NCBI GenBank assembly: GCA_035528235.1
Contig: DATKZB010000397.1
Coordinates: forward strand, 1-14,833
Reading direction: 5' to 3'
Length of the DNA: 14,833 nucleotides
Source of the DNA: DATKZB01 sp035528235
Lineage (GTDB): Bacteria; Planctomycetota; Phycisphaerae; FEN-1346
Every line of letters starts with the position of its first letter. Position 1 is the stretch's first letter. The translations under genes were made by a program, and so were the position numbers. The notes under the pieces were generated by a model. That model had not been told where the DNA came from. It ran no database searches and saw only the letters and a list, made by a program, of their open reading frames with translations. Below are positions 1 to 5,887 of this stretch, piece after piece.

Positions 1-181
1 GCGCCGTTCGGCCTCGGCGTCGCCGGGGTTCAGATCGGGATGGAACTTGCGCGCGAGCCCGCGATAGGCCTTACGGACCGCGTCCGGACCGGCCCCCGTT
101 GCGACGCCTAGCACCTCGTAATAGTCCCGCTCCCGTACGGCCGCCGGAAACGATTATAGGGCATCGCGGTCGGCCTGACAA
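1..181 (-). CDS. J-domain co-chaperone (DnaJ family), 3' part beyond window
   Basis: The minus strand from about 150 down to 1 encodes RDYYEVLGV, then KAYRGLARKFHPDLNPGDAEAE. This is helix I to the start of helix III of a J domain with the invariant HPD tripeptide that stimulates DnaK ATPase. The rest of the protein lies outside the window, so full DnaJ and a shorter J protein cannot be told apart. The only canonical start codon in this frame after the last in-frame stop is TTG at 179-181. It has no ribosome binding site. It also coincides with the -35 box of a strong promoter-like sequence (153-181), which would place transcription initiation inside the reading frame. Either the start is non-canonical or there is a small frameshift near the 5' end; an ATG at 162-164 exists in another frame. 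The J-domain assignment is firm; the start is not. Confidence 0.8.
153..181 (-). promoter_or_regulatory. sigma70-like promoter for the J-domain gene
   Basis: On the minus strand TTGTCA (176-181) and a perfect TATAAT (153-158) are separated by exactly 17 bases. This is a near-consensus housekeeping promoter pointing at the J-domain gene. The expected start of transcription is near 146-147, immediately before the first recognisable J-domain codons. The transcript would have almost no leader and no ATG/GTG/TTG before the domain, which conflicts with the only available in-frame start codon, as noted for the gene. Confidence 0.6.
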
Positions 182-198
182 CAGGGCCGCCGAGACGA

Positions 199-349
199 GG
201 GTGGCATGGTCATCCCGAAGCGGCGGCGGATCAGGGTGGCATGGTCATCCCGAAGGGTGACCATGGACCGGATGCCACCCCGCGCGCCACGGCCACGCAC
301 CCGGAGGCTCCGAACATGGTCACCCAACAGCGGGATGACCATGCCACCC
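199..349. repeat. cluster of three GGTGGCATGGTCA palindromic repeats
   Basis: Three copies of one palindromic repeat lie here. The complete plus-orientation copy at 234-265 starts GGGTGGCATGGTCA, has a CCCGAAGGG-type centre and ends TGACCATG; CATGGTCA and TGACCATG form an 8-bp stem. A truncated copy at 199-220 lacks the right arm. A minus-orientation copy occupies 315-349. An extra ATGCCACCC at 272-280 can pair with GGGTGGCAT at 234-242. Two further copies of the same family sit at 5615-5646 and 5695-5726. The copies fill the gap between the J-domain gene and the end of the HD-domain gene, and no coding potential is supported here. Confidence 0.85.
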
Positions 350-356
350 GCCAGAA

Positions 357-379
357 CACTGGCGGACAAGCCGCCAGTG
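357..379. repeat. 9-bp stem-loop behind the HD-domain gene
   Basis: CACTGGCGG (357-365) and CCGCCAGTG (371-379) form a perfect 9-bp stem with loop ACAAG. It lies 11 bases beyond the stop codon of the minus-strand HD-domain gene, so it may end or stabilise that transcript. It has no T-tract, so a classical intrinsic terminator is not supported. It is unrelated in sequence to the adjacent palindrome cluster. Confidence 0.6.
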
Positions 380-390
380 GCACCCTGCCG

Positions 391-972
391 TCAGGCGGGA
401 CGGCCCGCCAGGCCGATCTCCTCGGCGGCCTCGCGCATGCCCATGATGCAGTCGGTGATGAGATCCCCCAGATCCACGCCCAGCCGCTCGGCACCCTGGG
501 CGATGATCTCGCGGTTCACGCCCGCCGCGAAACGCTTGTCCTTCCACTTCTTGCGGACGCTCTTGGCCTCCATGTCCATGACGCTCCTCGACGGCCGCAC
601 CAGCGCCGTCGCCGCCACCAGGCCGGTGAGTTCGTCGATGGCGAAGAGGACCTTCTCAAGGTCGCTCTGGGGCTCGACGTCCGAGCACAGGCCGAAGCCG
701 TGCGAGACGACGGCCCGGACGAGGTCGTCGGGCCAGCCCCGCTCGCGCAGGATCTCGGCGGTCTTCGCGCAATGCTGGTCGGGGAACCGCTCGTAATCGA
801 GGTCGTGGACGAGGCCGACGACGCCCCAGACGTTCTCGTCCTGGCCGCGCTTGCGGGCCATGTACCGCATGACGGCCTCGACCGCCAGGGCGTGCCGGAT
901 GAGCCCCTCGCCCTGGTTGAACTCCTTCAGCAGGGCCAGGGCCTGGTCGCGAGTGGGAACGTGCGTTTCCAT
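391..972 (-). CDS. HD-domain metal-dependent phosphohydrolase family protein
   Basis: This 193-aa cytoplasmic protein has an HD superfamily signature. A first His is at residue 27 (IRHALAVEAV) and the HD pair is at 56-57 (VVGLVHDLDYE). Further candidate ligands are His67 and His91, and an Asp lies at 113 in FAIDELTGLV. Proteins of this short HDIG type are widespread and mostly uncharacterised; the substrate (nucleotide or other phosphoester) cannot be read from sequence. Two in-frame ATGs exist, at 978 and 972. The strong AGGAGG (979-984) touches the first but sits 6 bases from the second, so I chose 972. The gene lies 87 bases downstream of miaA on the same strand, with a perfect hairpin (1025-1052) between, so co-transcription is possible. 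Confidence 0.85.
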   Translation of the reverse strand: METHVPTRDQALALLKEFNQGEGLIRHALAVEAVMRYMARKRGQDENVWGVVGLVHDLDYERFPDQHCAKTAEILRERGWPDDLVRAVVSHGFGLCSDVEPQSDLEKVLFAIDELTGLVAATALVRPSRSVMDMEAKSVRKKWKDKRFAAGVNREIIAQGAERLGVDLGDLITDCIMGMREAAEEIGLAGRPA

Positions 973-1024
973 GAGCATCCTCCTATAGGGCGTTTTAAGA
1001 TTGCGTATTCACATCATTACTTGT

Positions 1025-1052
1025 GCGCGGTGGGTCCCCGCACCCACCGCGC
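1025..1052. repeat. single GCGCGGTGGGT hairpin between miaA and HD gene
   Basis: GCGCGGTGGGT (1025-1035) and ACCCACCGCGC (1042-1052) form a perfect 11-bp stem around loop CCCCGC. This is a solitary copy of the hairpin family that occurs as inverted pairs at 2022-2098, 7999-8076 and 10404-10481. It begins 7 bases past the miaA stop codon. It could act as a 3' stabiliser or attenuator between miaA and the HD-domain gene. No T-tract follows on the minus strand. Confidence 0.85.
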
Positions 1053-1059
1053 CATAATC

Positions 1060-1998
1060 CTATACATGCCCCCGCCACAGGTCCGCGACGCCGTCAGCCA
1101 GGGCGGCCGTGTCGGTGTCGGGCGCGGCATCGAGCCAGACGACGCCGTCGAACCGCCGGATCCACATCATCTGCCGCCGGGCGAACTGGCGGGTGTGGGC
1201 CACGATGGCCGGCACGAGTTCCGATTGGCCCAGCCGACCGTCCAGGAAGTCGAGCACCTCGGCGTACCCCAGCGCCTGCCGCGGCCCGGGGGCCAGCCCC
1301 TCCGGCCGCCCGACCAGGCGGCGGACCTCGTCGACCAGGCCGGCGGCCATCATGCGGCCGACGCGATCGGTGATGCGGCGCGTCAGGTCCTCGGCCTCGC
1401 GCCGGATGGCGACCACGAGCGGCCGGTACTCGGGCCGCCGGGCGCCCCACTGACGCTGAAGGTCGGAGATGGGCGTGCCGGTCAATTCCCAGACCTCCAG
1501 GGCCCGGACGATGCGCCGCAGGTCGTTGGGATGGATGCGCGCGGCAGCCTGCGGGTCGACCTTGGCCAGGCGGTCGTGCAGCGCCGCCGGCCCCCGCTCC
1601 TGGGCCTCGGCCGCCAGACGGCAGCGCAGCGCCGCGTCGGCCGCCGGACCCTCGAAGAGACCCTCGATCAGCGCCTTCAGGTACAGCGGCGTCCCGCCCG
1701 AGACGATGGCCGCGCGGCCGCGACGGTGCACGTCGGCGATGGCCGCCTGGGCCAGTTCCAGCCACCGGGCCGTCGAGAACGTCTCGGCGGGGTCGGCCAC
1801 GTCGAGCAGGTGATGGGGCACGCGGGCCCGCTGCTCGGCCGAGGGTTTGGCGGTGCCGATGTCCATGCCTCGATAGACCTTCATCGAGTCGGCGCCGATG
1901 ATTTCGCCGCCCACGCCCTGGGCCGCCGCCACGGCCAGGCGTTCCTTGCCGCCGGCCGTCTGACCGGTGATAACGAGAATAGGGATGGCCGCGCTCAC
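1060..1998 (-). CDS. miaA: tRNA dimethylallyltransferase (MiaA)
   Basis: MiaA transfers the dimethylallyl group of DMAPP to N6 of A37 in tRNAs reading codons that begin with U. The 312-aa product has the family layout. A P-loop region GQTAGGKE is at residues 12-19, followed by GADSMKVYRGMDIGTAKPS, which holds the catalytic-region Asp and substrate contacts. Next come SGGTPLYLKALIEG and the C-terminal TRQFARRQMMWIRR block. The P-loop is odd: the usual Ser/Thr after GK is Glu19. I chose GTG at 1998, with GAGG at 2004-2007 five bases upstream; GTG at 2004 overlaps that site. The frame stays open further upstream to 2601, but that stretch is antisense to the lipoprotein gene and is not homologous to MiaA. 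Length is normal for the family. Confidence 0.95.
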   Translation of the reverse strand: MSAAIPILVITGQTAGGKERLAVAAAQGVGGEIIGADSMKVYRGMDIGTAKPSAEQRARVPHHLLDVADPAETFSTARWLELAQAAIADVHRRGRAAIVSGGTPLYLKALIEGLFEGPAADAALRCRLAAEAQERGPAALHDRLAKVDPQAAARIHPNDLRRIVRALEVWELTGTPISDLQRQWGARRPEYRPLVVAIRREAEDLTRRITDRVGRMMAAGLVDEVRRLVGRPEGLAPGPRQALGYAEVLDFLDGRLGQSELVPAIVAHTRQFARRQMMWIRRFDGVVWLDAAPDTDTAALADGVADLWRGHV

Positions 1999-2021
1999 GG
2001 ACACCTCAAGATTGGATCTTT

Positions 2022-2121
2022 GCGTGGTGGGTCCCCGTACCCACCACGCCAAACCGCCATCGGACCTTGTGCGCGGCGGGTACGGGGACCCGCCGCGCAA
2101 AGGCACCATTACCCGCCGCGC
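2022..2121. repeat. inverted pair of hairpins plus a third half-copy
   Basis: Hairpin 1 (2022-2049) has stem GCGTGGTGGGT/ACCCACCACGC and loop CCCCGT. Hairpin 2 (2071-2098) is the same family in opposite orientation, with stem GCGCGGCGGGT/ACCCGCCGCGC and loop ACGGGG. A half-copy, ACCCGCCGCGC, follows at 2111-2121. Compensatory changes keep both stems perfect: the T/A pairs of hairpin 1 become C/G in hairpin 2. The array fills the divergent gap between miaA (minus) and the lipoprotein gene (plus), where the miaA promoter should also lie. No clear miaA promoter was found. Confidence 0.85.
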
Positions 2122-2175
2122 AAACGCCAACCCAAGGTGCGCGGGCGGGTGGCGCAAGTCAAGCAAGTTCGGCCC

Positions 2176-2204
2176 TTGCGAAGCCCTCCCGGAATTGCTA
2201 GTGT
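2176..2204 (+). promoter_or_regulatory. candidate promoter for the coiled-coil lipoprotein
   Basis: TTGCGA (2176-2181) and TAGTGT (2199-2204) are separated by 17 bases, and TGC directly before the -10 gives an extended -10 motif. Both boxes match consensus only partly. Spacing and position, about 50 bases before the start codon, are right. Confidence 0.4.
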
Positions 2205-2253
2205 AGTATATGAGCGAGGCAGCCATCGGACGGGGGCAGGGAGGAGGCATCGC

Positions 2254-2586
2254 ATGGAACGGGTCGTTCTGTGGGCGGTGGCCATCATGATGGCGGCGCT
2301 GGCCCTGGTGGCCGGGTGCATCAGCGTCGACGTGCCCGACGGGCCGTACGTGAAGCTGGACGGCACCTCGTCGCAACCGACGCCGAAGGACCGCGGCCAA
2401 GTCGCCAAGATGGACCGCCCGGCCCTGGAGAACGAGGTGCTTCGCCTGGCGGCCGATAACGACCGCCTGCGGCAGGAAGTGGCTGGCCTGAAACGCCGCA
2501 ATAAACTCCTCGACGAGGAGAAGGACCGCCTCGAAGACCGCGTCGACAACCTCGAAGACCAGGTCAAGGACCTCCGGAAACGCTGA
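2254..2586 (+). CDS. small lipoprotein with a C-terminal coiled coil
   Basis: This is a 110-aa exported protein. A hydrophobic signal segment (residues 4-20) ends in a lipobox VAGC, so the mature protein should be lipidated at Cys22 and anchored to a membrane. Residues about 23-50 are a polar linker. Residues about 53-110 form a continuous charged heptad region (LENEVLRLAADNDRLRQEV onward, then LEDRVDNLEDQVKDL) typical of a parallel coiled coil. The outline recalls Lpp-like spacers or a coiled-coil adaptor, but no named family is recognised. The start is well set: AGGAGG at 2242-2247 lies 6 bases before ATG. The gene is monocistronic, with a candidate promoter upstream and an intrinsic terminator at 2619-2650. 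Confidence 0.85.
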   Translation: MERVVLWAVAIMMAALALVAGCISVDVPDGPYVKLDGTSSQPTPKDRGQVAKMDRPALENEVLRLAADNDRLRQEVAGLKRRNKLLDEEKDRLEDRVDNLEDQVKDLRKR

Positions 2587-2618
2587 GCCGCGCCCGCACA
2601 CCCGCGGCGCGCCAGCCA

Positions 2619-2650
2619 GCCCGGTCCGCCCCAGGCGGGTCGGGCATTTT
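2619..2650 (+). terminator. intrinsic terminator after the coiled-coil lipoprotein
   Basis: Arms 2619-2630 and 2634-2645 form a 12-bp stem (ten Watson-Crick pairs and two central G-U wobbles) with loop CCA, followed by ATTTT at 2646-2650. It lies 32 bases past the stop codon of the coiled-coil lipoprotein gene and fits a rho-independent terminator. Confidence 0.65.
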
Positions 2651-2661
2651 CGTATCGACTA

Positions 2662-2825
2662 GTGCTACTTTGTCAACTCCTTGACTTCATGCGCGGCGGC
2701 CTTCCTAGGCCGCCGCGACAGGTTGCCCTGCGCCAACTCGCGGTGGCCCGCCCAAGGCGGGCAGGCTCTGGGAAGGCCACCGCGCGGGATCTCAATGATC
2801 CCTCGCGGAGTTGTCAAAGTAGCAC
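2662..2825. mobile_element. 164-bp foldback element with perfect 19-bp terminal inverted repeats (MITE-like)
   Basis: The left end GTGCTACTTTGTCAACTCC (2662-2680) and right end GGAGTTGTCAAAGTAGCAC (2807-2825) are exact reverse complements. Inside are two GC-rich hairpins. 2692-2717 has an 11-bp stem CGCGGCGGCCT and loop TCCT. 2739-2784 is a reverse-oriented relative (stem starting CGCGGTGGC) that carries a 20-nt insertion at 2748-2767. The outer arms of the two hairpins can also pair with each other, so the whole element can fold back. It encodes no protein. No obvious target-site duplication flanks it. It lies between an intrinsic terminator and the gene starting at 2861, whose ribosome binding site begins 21 bases beyond the element. 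The sequence is seen directly; mobility is inferred. Confidence 0.7.
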
Positions 2826-2860
2826 CGGCCGAAGCCGGCGGGTACGGGAGGGAACCGACC

Positions 2861-5611
2861 ATGACACGTCTCGCCCTGTGCGCCGTGGCCCTGGTGCTGG
2901 TCGCCGGTCTGGCGAATGCGCCGGCCGCCGCCGCCGAGGACCCGCCGACCTCCCCCTGGCCCATGCTGCACCGCGACGCCCAGCGGTCGGGCTACACCGA
3001 CGAGGTCGTCCGGGGCCCGTACGAGCGGAAGTGGTTCCGCGACTTTCACGACGAGATGATCGCCACGCGGGTCGAGGCGATCCTGGCCGAGCGGCTCTGT
3101 TTCGTCGGCACGTTCGCCGGCAAGGTCCACGCCCTGAAGGTCGACGACGGTTCCACCGCCTGGACGTTCCAGGCAGCCGGGCCCATCGGCCACTCGCCGT
3201 GCTACGCGGGCGGGCGGCTGTACGTGGCGTCGGAGGGCGAGGCCTTCGACGCCGGATACGTCTACGCCCTCGCCGCCGCCGACGGCAAGGAGGTCTGGCG
3301 GGCCCGCCTCGGCGCGGGCGCCTGGGTCGCGCCCCTGTGCGACGGCCGCACGGTGTACGTGGGAGACCGGGCGGGCGTCTTTCACGCGCTGCGGGCCGAG
3401 GACGGCAAACCCCTGTGGCAATACCAGGCGGGCGGCATGATTCTGGCGCCGGCGTCGTTGTCGGCCGACGGCAACCGCATCGTCTTTGCCGCCGAAGACA
3501 TGCACGTCTACTGCCTGGACTCACGCGGCCGGCTCCTCTGGAAATCGGCCAAGTGCAACGGTCTGAGCCTGCGCGACCACGCCCCCACCCTCTGGCAAGG
3601 CCTGGCCATCGTGCGGTCGAACCCCGCCCACGCTTTCCACACCGCCCTGGGCATGAGCGGCATGAAGGTCCTGGGCGAGACGCAAAAGGCCATCCCCCTG
3701 ACGGCCGACGACCTCGTCATCCAGGACAAGTGGGGCACCTACGCCCTCCGGTACACCGAGCCGCGCATGGCCGCCGAACGCAAGGCCGTCTTCGACTACT
3801 TCAAGACCCACCCCGAGGAGCGGACCCTCTTCGCCTTCGACCTGGCCGACGGTCGCGAGCCCTGGCTGGCGCCCGTGCCGTACACGTGCGGCCTGCACAA
3901 CCCGGCGGCGCCGCCCACGTTCAACCCCAAGACGGGGACGCTGTACCTCTGGAGCGTGTCGGCCCTGTCGAACTACTCGGCGGGCGTGCCGGGCGGGGCG
4001 TGCGTCGTCGCCACGCTCGACCGGCGGACGGGCCTTGCGCACACCGTCTGGCACAAGAACCTCCGCGACGGCAAGGAGGCCCTGGGCTGGGCCTTCGACT
4101 TTGCGGCGCCGGCCGACGAAACCCAGACCCTCTCGCTCATGGACGGCATCCTGCTGAACACCCACCAGGGCCTCATCGGCGGCCTCGACCTGGAGACGCT
4201 GAGGTGGCACTGCGTGACGGCCCCGCGCGACACGTACGGCGGCATCTTCGGGCCCATCCTGGTGGGGGGTTACTCGAAGGAAGGTAACGCCAGGAAACGC
4301 CAGTTCCACCGCGACGGGTTTCTGCTGGAGGTGCCGAACGAGTGGCACGGGCCGGACCGCTCGATCGTGGCCATCGGTTACGGCCGCCTGTTCTGGGTCG
4401 TGGGGTCGCAGGTGGTGTGCCTGGCGGGCCCCGACGTGACGGCTACCGCCAGCGGCGGCCCGAAACCGCCACCGCCCATCCGCCGTCGAACGCCCGGTGT
4501 GGCCGGCGGCGGAAACGTCGTCGCGGGCGACGACACGGGCTCCGTCGAGGGCATCCAGAAGAAAACCTTCGCAGCCGCCGACCTCGAACCGCTCCTGGCC
4601 GCGCCGGCGAAGGCGAAGCCCTCGGCCGACGCCCTGGCCCGGCGGGTCCGCGCGCGGCTGGACGCCGCCGTCACGGAACTGGTGGAGGGCGGGCCGTGGG
4701 CGCCGCTGGTCATCGAACTGGGCATCAGCCACGAGCAACGGTACTTCTGGCGGACGGCCGAGACGATGCAGATTCTGGCCCTGGCCCTGCCGCACCTCTC
4801 GCCCCCGGTCCGCGCGAAGGCCAAGGCCCATCTCGACGCCCTGTTCGAGGCGGGGTGTCCGCTGGCGGCGCCCACACTGCCCGGCCTGGAGGGGAAACGC
4901 CGCGAACCGTTCGACCTGGGCGCGACGATGAAAGACTTCGCCGCCAAGACGCCGCGCGGCACTGCCGACGCGTCCGACCTGTACGCCGTGTGGGCCTACG
5001 CCGAGTTCGCCGACGCCTGGGACAAGGTGCTGGCGCAGGCCGACCGCATCCAGCAGGTGTACGCGTCGACGCGTCCGCTCGCGGTGGCGCTGGACGGCGG
5101 CAAAGGCGACACGGCCGAGGACCTCAACGCCCGCCTCGCGGGGACGCTGGCGTACGTCCGCATCATGCGAAAGGCCGGCCGCAAGGACGCCGCCGAGACG
5201 GGCCTGGCCCACCTGGCCGACCTGGCCGCCGAACGGGTCCACCACGAGCGGACCGACCGCCGCCTGGTCGTCGGAGACCACACGGCCGAGGTCGCCCGGT
5301 ACGTGGCCCTGGTGCCCGAGACGGCGGCCCTGCTCCGCGCCCATGCCGGCAAGGAACTGACGCGGAACGTCCGCGACCTGGCGACGGACCTGCCGGTGTG
5401 GTACCAGGCGTGGGGCGAGCGGCTGATCGGTGGCGAGAACTACATTTCGCCGCCGCACCTGGCCCGGTGCCTCTTCGCCGCCCTGGCCGACGGCCTGGAG
5501 GCGCCCGCCGACGAACTCGCCCGGTACCTCGACCAACCCTGGTGCCAGGCCGACCTGTACGACATCGAGAAGGCCTCCGCCCTCCTCCGCCGGACAGATG
5601 CCGCGCGGTGA
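2861..5611 (+). CDS. large secreted PQQ-like beta-propeller protein
   Basis: This 916-aa protein has an N-terminal Sec signal peptide (residues 1-25, ANAPAAAA before the mature Glu) without a lipobox Cys. Residues about 33-525 contain PQQ-type propeller blades. Repeated motifs are GKVHALKVDDGSTAWTF, GYVYALAAADGKEVWRARL, GVFHALRAEDGKPLWQY and MHVYCLDSRGRLLWK. A proline-rich hinge (PPPPIRRRTPG) sits near residues 533-545. The remaining ~350 residues look mainly alpha-helical and resemble no family I know. PQQ-like propellers of this sort are usually structural or ligand-binding rather than quinoprotein enzymes; no dehydrogenase catalytic signature was found. ATG at 2861 is preceded by GGGAGG at 2846-2851 and directly begins the signal peptide. 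The gene stands alone; its upstream region is the foldback element 2662-2825. Confidence 0.85.
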   Translation: MTRLALCAVALVLVAGLANAPAAAAEDPPTSPWPMLHRDAQRSGYTDEVVRGPYERKWFRDFHDEMIATRVEAILAERLCFVGTFAGKVHALKVDDGSTAWTFQAAGPIGHSPCYAGGRLYVASEGEAFDAGYVYALAAADGKEVWRARLGAGAWVAPLCDGRTVYVGDRAGVFHALRAEDGKPLWQYQAGGMILAPASLSADGNRIVFAAEDMHVYCLDSRGRLLWKSAKCNGLSLRDHAPTLWQGLAIVRSNPAHAFHTALGMSGMKVLGETQKAIPLTADDLVIQDKWGTYALRYTEPRMAAERKAVFDYFKTHPEERTLFAFDLADGREPWLAPVPYTCGLHNPAAPPTFNPKTGTLYLWSVSALSNYSAGVPGGACVVATLDRRTGLAHTVWHKNLRDGKEALGWAFDFAAPADETQTLSLMDGILLNTHQGLIGGLDLETLRWHCVTAPRDTYGGIFGPILVGGYSKEGNARKRQFHRDGFLLEVPNEWHGPDRSIVAIGYGRLFWVVGSQVVCLAGPDVTATASGGPKPPPPIRRRTPGVAGGGNVVAGDDTGSVEGIQKKTFAAADLEPLLAAPAKAKPSADALARRVRARLDAAVTELVEGGPWAPLVIELGISHEQRYFWRTAETMQILALALPHLSPPVRAKAKAHLDALFEAGCPLAAPTLPGLEGKRREPFDLGATMKDFAAKTPRGTADASDLYAVWAYAEFADAWDKVLAQADRIQQVYASTRPLAVALDGGKGDTAEDLNARLAGTLAYVRIMRKAGRKDAAETGLAHLADLAAERVHHERTDRRLVVGDHTAEVARYVALVPETAALLRAHAGKELTRNVRDLATDLPVWYQAWGERLIGGENYISPPHLARCLFAALADGLEAPADELARYLDQPWCQADLYDIEKASALLRRTDAAR

Positions 5612-5614
5612 TGT

Positions 5615-5726
5615 GGGTGGCATGGTCATGCCGAAGGGTGACCATGTGTCGGCATCGTCGGCACCGCTCCCTAACGGTCGCGGCTCGGATAGACGGGTGG
5701 CATGGTCATGCCGAAGGGTGACCATG
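5615..5726. repeat. two GGTGGCATGGTCA palindromes flanking a CCGCTCCCT repeat
   Basis: Copies at 5615-5646 and 5695-5726 agree over their whole 32 bases and match the repeat at 234-265 apart from a C-to-G change (GTCATGCC for GTCATCCC). Between them, 5664-5690 holds a 27-base unit running from CCGCTCCCT to CGGCTCGGAT. That unit recurs at 10337-10363 and, inverted, at 10281-10307. The first copy begins 3 bases after the stop codon of the propeller gene. This alternation of two unrelated repeat families within 112 bases suggests nested or sequential insertion. Confidence 0.85.
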
Positions 5727-5739
5727 TTCCAGGCCTGCG

Positions 5740-5777
5740 GCATGTGCCACGGCTTGCTTGCAAGCCGTGGCACATGC
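5740..5777. repeat. perfect 17-bp stem-loop
   Basis: Arms 5740-5756 (GCATGTGCCACGGCTTG) and 5761-5777 are exact reverse complements around a CTTG loop. It is one of the longest perfect stems in the window. It lies between convergent genes, so it could form on either transcript and act as a bidirectional 3' end. No run of T follows on either side. Confidence 0.85.
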
Positions 5778-5803
5778 TGTTGTCCTTGCCCCAACAAGCC
5801 TCT

Positions 5804-5833
5804 CTTTGCGCTCTCTGCGGTCTTTGCGGTTAA
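5804..5833. repeat. short degenerate CTTTGCG direct repeats
   Basis: Three imperfect units (CTTTGCG, CTCTGCGG, CTTTGCGG) about 8-10 bases apart end in TTAA. The run is T-rich and contrasts in composition with its GC-rich surroundings. From memory, similar strings of 'tttgcg...tttgcggttaa' occur between genes in many environmental bacteria; I know of no established function. Confidence 0.5.
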
Positions 5834-5887
5834 CCAAGCAGCGTAGTAGTATCAGGTCCGGGTGACGGACCGCCACGCCGGTGCCGC

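Noticed and set aside
199..349. CRISPR-like array at the palindrome cluster.
   Set aside because: Copies are in both orientations, unequal in length, irregularly spaced and few; no cas genes are present.
1025..1052. Intrinsic terminators at the GCGCGG hairpins.
   Set aside because: None of the family members is followed by a T-tract on either strand; they are better described as repeats.
241..2586. A 781-codon open frame on the plus strand running into the coiled-coil lipoprotein.
   Set aside because: Most of it is antisense to the HD-domain gene and miaA, passes through three palindrome loci and shows no family features; only the part from 2254, with its own ribosome binding site and signal peptide, is real.
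3521..5797. A 758-codon open frame on the minus strand opposite the propeller gene.
   Set aside because: It is a codon-bias shadow of the GC-rich propeller gene: compositionally Arg/Gly/Val-rich, no motifs, and its upstream end lies in repeats.
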